A stretch of DNA of 64,000 nucleotides from Dryococelus australis (Eukaryota; Arthropoda; Insecta; Phasmatodea; Phasmatidae), in assembly GCA_029891345.1 (NCBI GenBank), contig CM056993.1:276474016-276538015 (forward strand). Reading direction: 5' to 3'. Positions 1 to 11,151 of the stretch are shown here, piece by piece (the stretch's first letter is position 1; every line of letters starts with the position of its first letter). The notes below the pieces were generated by a model that saw only the letters and a list, made by a program, of their open reading frames with translations, ran no database searches and was not told the origin of the DNA. The translations under genes were made by a program, and so were the position numbers.

Positions 1-26
1 GGTGCAAGGGAACCCTCGATAAAGTA

Positions 27-248
27 TATTCGCGGTTTAAACCTTAAAAAAAACCACCCCTGTATGACGTGTTTGGTTGTTTCCTAAATATACCACGTAT
101 CATAAGCATTTTATATGTTTTAACATAAAAGTGCCCCCCCCCCCCTTTTAGAGATTTAAGTTTTCCTTATATTTTATCTATAAATTATAACAATTTATAA
201 CTAATACGAATAAAGAAAGAAAGAAAATATGTGTGTTGGCAATGCCTA
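27..248. mobile_element. Family B MITE, left part (outermost level of nest)
   Basis: This stretch matches one end of a ~425-bp non-autonomous element also seen at 12437-12859, 17672-18091, 24399-24822 and 46209-46580. It begins just after TA at 25-26 with TATTCGCGG, reads through the family's CGTGTTTGG region and stops at 248. The rest of the same copy resumes at 11316. The B interior reads continuously once 249-11315 is removed, so the copy was split by a later insertion. No coding capacity is seen. Confidence 0.75.
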
Positions 249-322
249 TAGGATGTTCACGGTAAAGAGAGCACTTTTGAGGTCCTTGTTACTTCTTTAC
301 TATCCATTTTTTATAGTTCCAC
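249..322. mobile_element. Family A2 MITE, left part (second level of nest)
   Basis: It starts TAGGATGTTCACGGTAAAG right after TA at 247-248. This terminus recurs at 16999, 22630, 29157 and 48411. The copy runs to TTCCAC at 317-322, where the Polinton-type element begins, and resumes at 11152. The target is a TA dinucleotide (247-248 and 11316-11317), as for Tc1/mariner-type transposition. The interior is non-coding. Confidence 0.8.
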
Positions 323-835
323 AGTAGAATGAAATGGAGGGAGCTGGAACAGGGGCTGCGGTGCCACAATGGCCATCTAGGATGATGTGACGTGGAGACC
401 ACCACTGCTCTGCCATTCCTCGTCATCAGTGTCAATCTTGTTTATCCTTCGGAATTTCCCCTTTTTCCAACCTCCTGCTCTATCATTCCACCATGTCTCT
501 TCATGCTCTTGCATTCCGATTGATTCCTTTACTTCATGCTCCGGCATTTCGATTTTTATTTCATGCTCTCACATTCCTTCCTGTCTCTCTCTCCCTCGCC
601 TGTTCTATCTCGTTTGCTCTATCCTTTGGTTTTCTCATATTCATGCTGGTCTATTTTCTCTCTCGGCTTATCTACCACCACTTTCCTCTCGCTTGCTTTT
701 TACTTTCTCCAACTTTAATTCCCGCACCTGCCACCAATCGGCTGCTATAGGCGGCCATATTTAATTCTCGTGCCTACCACCAGAGTGTGTGTGCTAAATT
801 ATACCATTCTCAGCTAGGGGTGCGGGTATTGATAA
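323..835 (+). repeat. Polinton left terminal inverted repeat
   Basis: The sequence is the reverse complement of 10675-11151 with moderate divergence. Shared landmarks in order are GTAGAATG, a block around GGCCAT...GATGA, a long pyrimidine-rich stretch (CCTCCTGCTCTATCATTCC), the TTGGTTTTCTCATATTC block, and CAGCTAGG near 815. Open frames here (387-764 and overlaps) are low-complexity translations of the pyrimidine tract, not genes. Confidence 0.85.
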
Positions 836-2079
836 GGCCAATTTGTGTGTTGGTAATCACATGCCTGCAGGGGCATGCTAATATTTAGGAGTTTAGTTCA
901 AACGGTGGTTGCTAGGAGTGTTATTATTTTTTTTAGTTGGTGGTTGTTTCGGAACTCAAAAATGCCGGAGGCATGCAGGATCGCTCCAGCACCCCTTGGA
1001 TGGGCAGTCGAGCATCTTGACTACAAGACTACTGCGACATCTAGGCAAGGAAAATGTTTAATCTCGAATATGCATATATAGTGATTATCATCCTGGCATC
1101 AGGAAAAAAAATTGGACAGGCCCCGACTTGATATATAAAAATCGCTATTGCGTGGTTAAGAGAAAAATAAAGTAAATATTCGCATTGGTCTATGCACTCC
1201 CCAGATAATAGACTTATCACGAAAACAAGGGAATGTTGAATACACATAGAAAAAACTACAGGCACCTTACATGTGCACACACACACACTTTTTATGTGTA
1301 AAAGTTTATATATATAATACATATATTATATATAAATTAATATAACTTTTACTATTCATATTCTGGCCTGCTGAGTGCTGGCAAGTAATTAAAAACTATA
1401 TCTGCATGTAACATGCATGCATACATACATCCATGAGCCAATTGCACTGCAATGTGCATGAATGGCGATCATGTGTGCTCGTGCACATGCACTTCTGTAT
1501 CTCCAACTTGTCTGTGCATTCGAGCATATGTACTTCAACTTGTCCGTGCATTCAGCATGGTACAGAGTGAAGCCGGCCCCATGCACACGGTCCTATACAT
1601 CATGTTGTGCAAGACAGCAGTGCAAGAGCCATATTCGTCACAGCACTGTAGCAACTAGCAATTTGCCTGAACCATTTCTTATTTCACCTCCAAACACCAT
1701 AAATTCTATCATTAAACGTCCCTGTGTACGTCAGGTAATTGCGAAAGGTCATGTAGTGGAAATTAGGTTTGTTATTTTTTATTGTTTTCACGTGGACAAG
1801 GGTAAATCATCTTCATCTGCTGCAATATCTTCCGGAAGTAATGTGCGCTACCGCTGTGTCCTGGGTTCTATGTCTGGTTTTTTCTTCATTTCAGCAGTAG
1901 GAGGAATAGGGTCATAAAATATCTAGTCGTATGAGATAGATCAGAATGCCACTTCCAAAGTAGCATCATGCTCCATGCACACATGCTTAGTCGTGTACAT
2001 ACTTATGCTGCACACTTTCAATTACGCGATGTAAATCCTTGCCAGCCACAATCATTGTACTGAAATAGTGAGCATGATG
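836..2079. other. Polinton interior, unassigned
   Basis: No recognisable protein domain was found on either strand. The stretch contains short open frames (for example 1462-1917 on plus) with compositions that do not look like a conserved family. An AT-rich stretch lies at 1303-1345. If the element once carried a capsid or integrase gene here, I cannot see it. Confidence 0.4.
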
Positions 2080-2700
2080 GTATATTAACACACACAGTAG
2101 CATTTGGGTGCGACCTTATTGTGTCAGTCGGATTGGGTCTGTGACAGCTTCTTCTGTCAGTCTGAGTAAGTTTGTGAAATATACTTCATACCTGCTGATA
2201 CAGCAGGGTATGGCATCCCGAATATGCTTGCAATGAAGCTACAATTCATCGAAATTTGTATCGAACAAGCCACGAACAATCCTGGTTAACAACATGTCTT
2301 CCAAAGCCTTGAGTCGACCACCAAAAGCAGAGTTTGCTCACCACCTCAGTCAATGTGCTAACTTACAGTCAAATTTAGCACACAATGCAGCCACATGAGA
2401 GGCGATAATCCACAATCATGAGTTTTTTTTTAAGGCAGAGAGTTTGCCCACTCTCCATTTATGCTTTTAGTTCTGTATCTGTATTTACAGCCAATGCCTG
2501 ACGAACCTTGCCACCATTTCACTTACCCATAACATTGAGTTTCGACTCAAAAAGGTAAGCCAGTACATTCCAGTCATCAGTGAGCGAAGATAAGCATCAG
2601 ACTTAGTGCCCTATGCCTGCCGTACCAACAATGGTAGCAAACCCTCTGAAGTGAAGCTGCGCACAAAGGATGCATTGGCTGCATCACCGTCATGTTTCGG
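2080..2700 (-). pseudogene. Unidentified Polinton coding relic, minus strand
   Basis: Read on the minus strand, one frame stays protein-like for long stretches between stops. At about 2560-2440 it contains NVLAYLFESKLNVMG. At about 2320-2105 it contains KALEDMLLTRIVRGLF and, after a stop, IRDAIPCCISRYEVYFTNLL. The orientation matches the ATPase relic immediately upstream on the same strand (2900-3300), so the two could once have formed a leftward gene block. I do not recognise the family. A minor structural protein of the element is one guess only. Several in-frame stops show decay. Confidence 0.35.
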
Positions 2701-2899
2701 TCATTCAACATTCTTGACTCGTTTTCCTCCGAAACTGCAGTTGCCATCAACAGTAGATGTAACAACTATTCGATACATGCTTCAGGCCACTACGGCCGAA
2801 CTTCGATATAGCATAGCTCATCGTTCACTGATGTATGCTAATGAACTGATCGAATCCCATACGGTTCCTGCCCATACAAAGCGGGAAATCCTTAGCTAT

Positions 2900-3300
2900 C
2901 ACAAGGAAACCGTGATGTTCTCATCAGCAAAATGAGTACATACCTTTAAAATTATCAAATGGCATACCTGTAGTAACATGATCGGAGTGATGTCGAAAAT
3001 GCAGGCCATGGCGACACAACTTCTTCATTGTAGCTGCATGAAAATAGCATAGGTCATAGTTTGAAGTATTCATGCTGGTTGTAGGTACTTTGCCTGTAGT
3101 AGCAATTAGGAGTATAGGCCAAACAAATACCATTGGGTTCTTCCAACCAGCTCAGAAGCACACATCTTTCCACAGTTTTTTGGTCCTGCTAAGATACCGC
3201 ACATGGTGTTTGGCAGCAGCTTCCCATGATTAGATTTGTGGAAGATAGTTTCGTCATCAGTAGTGATGCGGACAGTAAGTGTGTTGATCTGTGGCACAAT
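2900..3300 (-). pseudogene. Packaging ATPase (FtsK/HerA-type) relic
   Basis: On the minus strand a frame at 3297-3106 contains GILAGPKNCGK, a Walker A P-loop with the hydrophobic lead-in typical of the A32/HerA-FtsK-like genome-packaging ATPases of Polintons and adintoviruses. The residue after GK is Met instead of the expected Thr/Ser, so nucleotide binding would be impaired. A second frame (3133-2924) contains SDHVTTGMPFDNFKGM, resembling the conserved C-terminal region of that family. The pieces are out of frame, and the middle with Walker B was not found. The intact protein would pump element DNA into a capsid. The assignment rests on the P-loop, the C-terminal motif and the neighbouring Polinton genes. 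Confidence 0.6.
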
Positions 3301-3559
3301 CTCTATTGAACTGATATGTGGACAAGTAAACCAGAGGTACTTATAGCATCACAACTATGTTCGAGGCCTGGAGAGGTAGTTACCCAAGTTCACGCTTCCG
3401 AGGTCAGGTGATGTGGAAAGCCAATTTCGAGGTCGGGTAATGTGGACAGCCACATGTGGCAGAGCAAACATAAGGTGTGGCAACCAAGTTGTATTATTAT
3501 GTCGCACTATGCAGTGGGAGTAAGACCAATAGAGGACATGGACTGGTGAATAACGTTGA

Positions 3560-3990
3560 TCAACAACATTCCTTTCGCTGCACCCATTCCCATTTACAAA
3601 CACTGGGGACCTGGCACATGTCTAGAATGTCGATTGAAGCATGGCGATGTCCCTGTCACTTTGTTGGACAAGGCATCCAAGGAACATGACAACCATGCGA
3701 CCAATAACAAGCTGGAATATAGGCACGCAGCCGACACAGTTCTCGCCGAAAAAGCCAAATCGATAGTTAGGTTGCCCAAGTCCAAACTTGGCGAAAGCCT
3801 AGCTGCCCAGAGGTGTGACCAAGATTATGAAGACTAAAGGCATGAGGGGAATGTGTTTGCAGTTTCGAAGGAAGGAAAAAACTGTGAAGACACTGAGGAA
3901 ACGTCGTAGTAATAGGGAAGCGAGGAGGCATCTTACCTATCATTCTACCCGTACTCACCGACCTCGGCAGCCTTATCAGAGGCACATGTA
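3560..3990 (+). pseudogene. PLA2-like (parvovirus-type phospholipase) protein relic
   Basis: The reading frame from ~3560 to 3837 contains HWGPGT, matching the calcium-binding loop YxGPGT, and about 20 residues later KASKEHD, matching the catalytic His-Asp dyad of the parvovirus-type PLA2 fold. A charged helix EYRHAADTVLAEKA follows. The family occurs in Polinton/adintovirus and densovirus capsid-associated proteins, where it helps particles cross membranes. The usual Tyr two residues after HD is His here. A frameshift near 3826 moves the continuation into a very basic tail (KTVKTLRKRRSNREARRH) ending at 3988-3990. No ATG begins the homologous part. It sits between the leftward ATPase and the rightward protease relics. 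Confidence 0.65.
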
Positions 3991-4001
3991 GCATAGCGAG
4001 A

Positions 4002-4504
4002 GTGGTGAACATGGCCAAGGAAGAGAATAAGCAGTTGGCCGAAGCGATTCATAATAGACATACAGAAGTGCTCGCTAGAGGTAAAAAAAATTGTGGTGGT
4101 TCGAACTTTCGACCGTACCATGTAGTTGGCATTGGGGGAAAAGAGAAAATGAAAGAACAAACGAAAGAGGCAGTCTTGAAGTCACTGCCCAGACGCCCAC
4201 TCACTAACATAAACATACAAAAGTTTGCCAGCAAATTAAAAATAGCAAATTTTCGAGGTATGTTAAAGCTCAACCGCCCACCGCACAATCCGAGATTAGG
4301 GAAGTAAGGCGTAGTAAACCTAGATACCAGTGTGGGGATATGGCAGAATACTTCGACACCTATGGTAATTTAAGGGAGCCACCAGAACTGAAAACATATT
4401 TTAGAGGTGTGAGACTTCATTATAACTACAAAGCAGAGCAACTGCCACAAGCATTGAACTGCGGTCACTTATGCTTGTGCTTCCTTTCAAAAAACTATAC
4501 TTAA
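4002..4504 (+). pseudogene. Adenain-like (Ulp1-fold) cysteine protease relic
   Basis: The C-terminal part (4349-4504) reads YFDTYGNL, which carries the Asp/Asn-type catalytic position, and NCGHLCLCFL with the nucleophile Cys. This pair is typical of adenovirus/Polinton-type maturation proteases. Upstream, in another frame, PLTNINIQKFASKL and FRGML fit the N-terminal part of the same family, followed by VVNLD just after an in-frame TAA (4305-4307). The segment between VVNLDTSVG and YFDTYG is far too short. The stretch that should carry the catalytic His-Trp is deleted, and the reading frame shifts at ~4340. The intact enzyme would process structural proteins of the element. Residues 4002-4110 may belong to a separate small protein. 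Confidence 0.7.
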
Positions 4505-6361
4505 CATGTGTACATAATTTTGTATGCTCATGAGAGTAATAGTTACTTATTGGATAGCTACATTAACATTTTTGTGTGTATGGTGCTTTTTACCTGTGTG
4601 TACATAAAGCATGCCTGTTGTGGGCATTACCATACAGGAGGGGGACCCTGCAGGCATTGAGCAAACAAGCATAGGGGAGGGGGCCACAACCCTGCCTTCC
4701 GCTCGTGAGTGGACGTGCCATTCGTTGGACTGTTTAGGGGAGGAGGCAAATGGTCTCAATGAATCCTACTGGCAGCCCCTTCGCAGGTGGGGCCATGGAG
4801 GTGAGAGTACCTAAAAAAAAAAAAAAAGGGTACGACCATCCCTACAGGACATATGTTCGTCCACAGACCAGCAGTAGATTCATGCCCAGTTACAGAAAGT
4901 TGATGCATGTTGTTACCACAGCACAACACAGCACGTGCAACACACAAACACACACTGTATCATACTTGACTACTAACATTATTTGTATTATGAGAAGTGT
5001 ATGAGTGGTGGTGGTGATCGAAGTTAAGTGTTTTACTTGGGAGAAAAAACTGATGTACTCCTAGACTGCATACATGCGCTGTCACACAACATTGGCTGTA
5101 CTAGACCAGCATGTTGCATACATATGGTGTCTGAGAAAATGCTGTATGAGGTAGGGATGGAACTGTGACAGAAGGCAATGGTGTGGAGTGAGTGGGAGCA
5201 CATCAAGTGAAACCTGATGAAGTTTCTCCAATAAAAAATACCCTTCATGTAACACACTACAGTTCATGCAGTAGTATGAACATTAAGTTATTTATTTATG
5301 CCACTTGTGGGTGGGAGGGCTTTTGATCGATATGGCTCGCTCTTGTGTGCCGACCCTTGAAAATTTGCAGCTGGAACTGACCATGCACTTGGTGGCTATC
5401 CTGGCCTCTGCAGCACAAGGTAGGGATGGTGCTGTGATGGCGCGAGGAGAGTGGGAGCATCATGATTGAACCTTTTTTTTTACATTCCCTATACCGTCGA
5501 TACATCTCATGGGTGTATTAGGCTAGTTGTGAGGCATGGCAATGTCGGGTTTTAAGGTTAGCTTAGCCGTATGCAATTTCTTCATAGGTTCCCTCCTGGT
5601 CATCCTGCAACAATCAGTCCTAAGCACATTCCTCCAGACTAGCCAATCGAAACATCCTTCGTAGTTTGGCTTTCTCCGTCTCTCTTAATCAAAATGGATT
5701 GTGGTTGTTCCTCCTTTCTGTCTTTCCCTTATTTCACATCAGATTCGCAGTCATCATAATTTCTTCTTTATCTCCCACATCACAGCCAACTCCATTGTCT
5801 AGCATACCTACATGTGGCCACCTGCATTGCAGTGCGGTTTCCGCAACGTGTTATAATTACATAAAACTGGGCTGCACCCTTAATCTGTTCAGAGGCACAG
5901 CACATGTGTGAGAGGTGTGAGAGGGGCGACATTCGCTCATGCCGACAAACTTGCAAGGCACCTAACTCCCTGCACCAGATAAAGCAGTAAGGCTGCTTCA
6001 ACCCATTGCAAGTTCTACAATGAGAATTTCAACCACACTTGAAATCCACGAAGACATGAACGTGGCTGTTGGGCGAATCCCGACCGCACAGCTTTGGAAT
6101 GCGAGTCCGTAGCTGTAAATGTAATAGGCCTGCCCCACCACCGGCAAAATGAGCTCATGAAGTTGCAGCAACCAACTCCCAGCCACATCCATCTAATGTG
6201 CCACAGGCCCACTCACAAAACACTAGTCGCCCAAGGATAGTCACTGGTGCTGGGGAAATCAATGGCAATGGGTTTGCGGAGGAGGTAACTGCCTTAAGGA
6301 GCAACTTAAGGATTATGTTGCTGCGAACACAAGGCCATCAGCAAAATATAAATGTACATAT
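4505..6361. other. Polinton interior between protease and polymerase, unassigned
   Basis: About 1.9 kb without a recognised gene. An open stretch at 4611-4814 (+) beginning MPVVGITIQEGDPAGIEQT looks protein-like but has no family I know. Two similar ~65-bp segments, 5149-5215 and 5410-5475, both start AGGTAGGGATGG and share GAGTGGGAGCA, suggesting an old internal duplication. The last 160 bp contain an open frame (6198-6398) that may be the lost N-terminus of the polymerase or a separate small gene. Confidence 0.4.
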
Positions 6362-9300
6362 ATGGGCTCTATGTCGCAAAATCTCACGAATCAGTTAATT
6401 GCAGAGGTCGATGCCCATGTTTCCATTAAGTTCAATCTTTGGGATGAATGTGAGTATGGGAAGCCCGAGCATCACGATGATGAAATGGACCAGACAGCCT
6501 TCAAGTCGAAGAATACTGCATTATATAATACATCTGATGATGATGAATCTGTCGACTTCAACATAGGCGACATCTGTTGGGAGTACCAGAAGAAGGGAAG
6601 TAGATGTATGCTTACTGCCATTAACAGGCTCCAGCTGCTCATTAGCATATTGAACCAGCTGAGAGCTTCATCGTGGATAGATTTGCCGATCTCTATCAAG
6701 GCAAAGAAGGCAGTCATTAACCTAAGGAATAGCAACAATAATGATTATTTCAAGTGGCCCATTTTTGCCAAATTTGTGGAAGGTGAACACATCGCTACCA
6801 CCAACTGGATGGGAAATTTAATTTTGATGATCTCACTTTCCCAACTCTCCGAAATAGATTGGTATTTTTCAGAAATGCAACCATAGTACGTCCGTGAATT
6901 TAGTATGCCTTGGACGAGGGACCGAATGTCATACTAGTACATGTAGCAAGAGTGGAACAGACTCAGCATTTCGACCTGCTGCTCATGACCGATGACACAA
7001 AACAACCACTATACTTATGTTACGGACTTATGTCATCTTGTCCGTCCCCAGGTTACTGCGCACAATGATAGTATTCATATCTGCAAGTGCTGCTCCGCGT
7101 ACTATGATGATCGTCCACGAGTATCAGGGCTGATGGGCCTGCAGTGTCTCGAGCAGCATAAGCAGTACTGCAACTCACATGCGGCAGCACGTGTGGAAAT
7201 GCCCAAGGCCGCACCAGATGAAAGACCAAGTGCCCTGGAATTCAAAAACTAATATAATGTAGACAAGTTGTCCACTGTGGTATATGCAGATTTCGAGGCT
7301 TTACTCAAGCCAATCCATACCTGTGTTCTGAACTTGGCCTATGCATACACTTATGCATACCAGCTACACGAGGCTTATAGTTACTGCCTGTATGTATACA
7401 TAATGATCGGATACCAGAACACCTCGCTACTTCACTGCCGATCGAACTGGTTATATATGTAGGGCAAGATGCTGGCAAGTACAGAGACAATAGTGGCTAT
7501 AGGCAAACAGGTAAAGGACATACATGAAACTTGTAAAGCTATGAGTCCACTGATGGCAACCCAGCAGGTAATATACTACTAGGCAAGAGACTGTGCATTA
7601 CAATACTACATTTTACAGGACAACACATTGGACTGGCATGTAATCAGTGCAACATTCTACGTCACTGACTGAATAAGCTGGTTGTATTTTTTTTATAACC
7701 TGTCCTACATTGATAATTTTATTCTTAAATAGCAGGCATATGTTATGCAGGGCAGTTTCATTATCCCACATAGTGAAGGGAAAATGATGACATTTTCCAA
7801 ACCGATGGGTGACCAATTCGCCAATCAGTTCGTCGATAAATATCACTTGATGGCTGCAAGTCTTGCTTCACTGGCTCAAAACCTTCCTGCAGACAAGTTT
7901 GTAAAAATTAAAAGAAATTTTTTCAGGCCAGATGAAGTTCAATTACTGATACACCAGGGAGTGTATTCATAACAACTACTTTACCGATCTTACCACACTG
8001 GAAGAGCCACAGCTGCCGTCTCAACAGTAATTTTATAATGGCTTCACTGGCAGCAATATCTCCGACGATGACTATGCCCATGCACAAGCAGTATGGGATT
8101 AATTCCGTTACGAGTTACTCTAGATGTACAGCCGAATATATTTTAAGGTTTTCATCCTCCTTTTAGCTGACATCTTCGAGAATTTCTGGCACCTGTGTTT
8201 CGAAACCTATGAGCTTGACTGTGCCCGCTCCCTGAGCCTCCCAGAGTTCTTGTTCAATGACATGCTGATATGACAAAGGTAGAGCTCAAGCTGCTGGGGG
8301 GCTATGACATGTACCTGTTCCTTGAGTCAGCCAATGGAGGATGTGGTACACAGTACATGCATGCTGAGATACTGGGCTGCCAACAACAGATACGTGGAAG
8401 GCGAGCACGACACCAGCAAGCCAGACACACACTTGCAATATGGCGATGCAAACGACCTCTACAGATGGACGACGAGTCTGCCATTACCACTATGTAATTT
8501 CAGGTCGAGTGAAACGAACATCGACATCATGTCTGTACCTGCGATGTCGGCTATATCCTAGAGGTTGATATTGCATACCCACAGCCCTGCATCATGATCA
8601 CAAGGATCTGCCCTTCCTCCCCTTGAACCAATGTCCCTCAGGCTCGAAGCAAAATAAGTTAATTGCAGTGCTCGAGGACAAGGAACATTACATAATACAT
8701 TACAGGACTCTGAAGCAAGCATTATCCCACGGCCTCCAGCTGGCAAAGATTCGTATCCTCGAATTCGTACAATCGCCATGGTTGAAACCTACACTGATCT
8801 GAATACAGAAAGGAGGAATGCTGCCAGCAACAATTTCGAGCATGATTTATTCAAGCTTGCCAACAATGCTTATGTTTTGCAAGCTAATGAAGCACAAAAG
8901 GAAGCGACAAATGATGGAACCAGTATGCAGTGAGAACACGCTAAGGAAACGCATAGCGAAACCCACATACAAGGACAGAACCATTTACCACAGAGCCTTG
9001 CCCTGATATGACTAGAGAAGGAAACTATTTTATTGATAAACCTATGTATGATGGGTTCTCCATCCACAACCTCTCAAAAACCCTAATGTATCTCTTCCAC
9101 TAAGCTGTGGTGAGATGATGGTATGGTGATTGATGCGATTTGGTATACATGGATACCTATTACTTTGTCTAGTCTTTCTACATTGATGATTTTTACCAGG
9201 ACCTAGCTACTGATCCTGTGTTCAGCGCTGAATTCGACATGTCCTGCTGCCCTGTTCATCATCGCTGCTACTCCCCAACCAATGCGAAAGTGTTGGAAAA

Positions 9301-9634
9301 GTTTGAGGATGAGTGTGGAGGAGCCATTATGGCTGAATTTGTTGGGCTTCGGGCAAAATTGTATAGCTACAAGTGTAAGGGTAAAATAGTTAAGAGAACC
9401 ATGGGAGTGCAGAAATATATTGTTAAAAATAATATTCTCTTTGAATATTATAAGCATGTCCTGCACTAGCAGTGTACGATGAGGGTCAATGTACATACAA
9501 TTCGTTCTCACCAATATGTTTTCTACAGTGAATGTATTAATAAATTGGTTCTGTCATGGAAGGGCGATAAGAGATGCATACTGGATGATGGAATACATAA
9601 GTATTTATTTGTACATGAGTATTTATTACTATGA
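6362..9634 (+). pseudogene. Protein-primed family-B DNA polymerase (Polinton/adintovirus type), broken
   Basis: Fragments in changing frames line up in order with this polymerase family. They include an N-terminal region with ISIKAKKAVINLRN and DYFKWPIF (~6690-6760), a cysteine/histidine cluster CKCC...LEQHKQYC (~7080-7170) and the exonuclease I motif YADFEA (7283-7300). An ExoII-like NLSYIDNFIL follows at ~7697. The polymerase motif A is DANDLY (8445-8462) and the motif B region is KLANNAY (8853-8873). The C-terminus, EFVGLRAKLYSYK (~9330) to the KGDKRCILDDGIHK region (~9570), ends at TGA 9632-9634. At motif C the expected DTDS reads DTYY (9152-9163), followed by a stop at 9170, so the second catalytic Asp is lost. 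There are numerous frameshifts and stops (including 9467-9469). Span is about 1,090 codons, the usual size. Confidence 0.88.
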
Positions 9635-10674
9635 CGATATTGCTTCCACTCCACCCTCCACCTCCTCCACACAATTTTTACCAAGATTTGCAGTTGAATG
9701 TCATTGCGTTTTGATCTCTTCCAGCATCACACAGTAGTCCATGCAAGATATATTTATTATCTTGTCAGATGTGTTGCTGTTCATGGTTACTAGTGGCATA
9801 CTGTTTTTTTTTGTTTTCTTCGATATAGCCGGATATGCAGGTTGGAGCTTCTGTTCAAGCTGCCTATTTGTATAATGCTTGCTTTTTCCAACAGGTGTGT
9901 TGTTGCTGATGGTTGGTGGCCCACTAAAGCTCGTGCAGGAGGTATTTCTATCAGGTGTGTCACCGATATGACCTGTGGGGAGCCTGTTTGGTTTTATTCG
10001 AAGCGACCTACTGTTTCACACCTCACAATCTCTCATGTATACTTGTGTACAGGATTTGACGTCTGTGTTGGGTCTCCGACTTGGGGTTCATAACCACTTC
10101 CCAGGGGACTCGATACTTATCCTAGTGGGTGTTGTGGGTGCGAAATGGTATTCGTATCGCATGCACTACAGCAACTGGTAGTAGAATCGTACTTGTATTT
10201 ACTCTTTATTTCAGCGCTGTCCCCCCTCTTCTCTTTTCATCAACCTATACTGTACTCTTCTTCTGTGACTGTCGTCTTTCTGGGTGTTCCTTTGTCCGCT
10301 TTGCATTTTTTTAGGTGGGTCGTTTTGACCATTCGCTGTTCCGTAAGCCACCTGAGCAATATGCTTGCGATGCCACTGGTGTTTTTATATGCAGACAGGT
10401 ACAAGACTTATGTCATGCGGACGGTAAAGTGTGAAGGCGATGCTACGAAGTTAACATCGTCCTTGTGAGAGTGAGCGTGACCACGCTGCTGACGAAGCCA
10501 TGTAAGCGTAATTAGTGTTTTTATCCTACAGCTAGTAGGCGAAGGTCCCAGCCTACCATGTGCCAGAATTCGATCTTAAACAACTGCGCCCCTAGCAGCC
10601 ATCGACGGTACTCGAATGGACACCACCAGCGCACCTCTGCCCGCGACGAGTGAATCAACACACAGGATATCCAC
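9635..10674. other. Polinton interior right of polymerase, unassigned
   Basis: I see no recognisable protein on either strand. Short open frames at 9842-10093, 10145-10468 and similar lack family resemblance. An integrase would be expected near an end of an intact element and is not detected here. Confidence 0.4.
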
Positions 10675-10792
10675 ATCGATACCAGAGCTCCTAGCTGCGA
10701 ACGGTAGAACTTAGCATACACACTCTTGTGGCAGGCACAAGAGTTAAAGATGGCCACAACTGGCAGTAGGTGCACGAATTAAAGGTGGAGGA

Positions 10793-10866
<74 letters not shown>

Positions 10867-11151
10867 GAGGTGGAAGACAAGAAGGCAAGAGAGAAAATAG
10901 GAGACCAGAAGGAATATGAGAAAACCAAGGGATAGAGCGGACGAGCGAGAACAGGCATGAGAGAGACAAGAAGGAATGATAGAGCAGGAGGTTGGGAAAA
11001 GGGCAAAAAGAGAAATTCCAAGGGAAAAACAAGATGGACGCTACTGACGAGAATGACAGAGTAGTGGTTTTGGCATGATGTCATCCAAAATGGCCACCAC
11101 GGCACTGTGACACTGCAGCCCCTGTCCCAGCTCACTCCATTGCATTCTACT
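10675..11151 (-). repeat. Polinton right terminal inverted repeat
   Basis: Inverted copy of 323-835. It ends CATTCTACT at 11151. Relative to the left repeat it has gained a (GA)n expansion at 10797-10861 inside the purine-rich part. Minus-strand open frames here (10691-11195) are Leu/Ser low-complexity artefacts of that tract. Confidence 0.85.
10797..10861. repeat. (GA)n microsatellite
   Basis: About 32 uninterrupted GA units inside the right Polinton repeat, absent from the left repeat, so it expanded after insertion. Confidence 0.95.

Larger units (their letters stand above)
323..11151. mobile_element. Degraded Maverick/Polinton element, 10.8 kb
   Basis: The element begins AGTAGAATG (323) and ends CATTCTACT (11151). 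The two ends are inverted copies over about 0.5 kb. TTCCAC lies immediately outside both ends (317-322 and 11152-11157), a 6-bp target duplication. AG...CT termini, long inverted repeats and 6-bp duplications are hallmarks of Mavericks/Polintons. The interior holds relics of a packaging ATPase (minus), PLA2-like protein, cysteine protease and protein-primed PolB (plus), which is the Polinton/adintovirus gene set. Length is below the usual 15-20 kb, and integrase and major capsid genes are not recognised, so part was lost or is too decayed. Every recognisable gene is broken, so the copy is dead. Confidence 0.9.

Noticed and set aside
387-764. 125-codon plus-strand frame at the start of the window
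   Set aside because: Ser/Leu/Phe low-complexity translation of the pyrimidine tract in the Polinton terminal repeat; the inverted copy at 10691-11195 behaves the same way.
1462-1917. 151-codon plus-strand frame
   Set aside because: No ordered domain motifs; composition looks random and it lies in unassigned Polinton interior.
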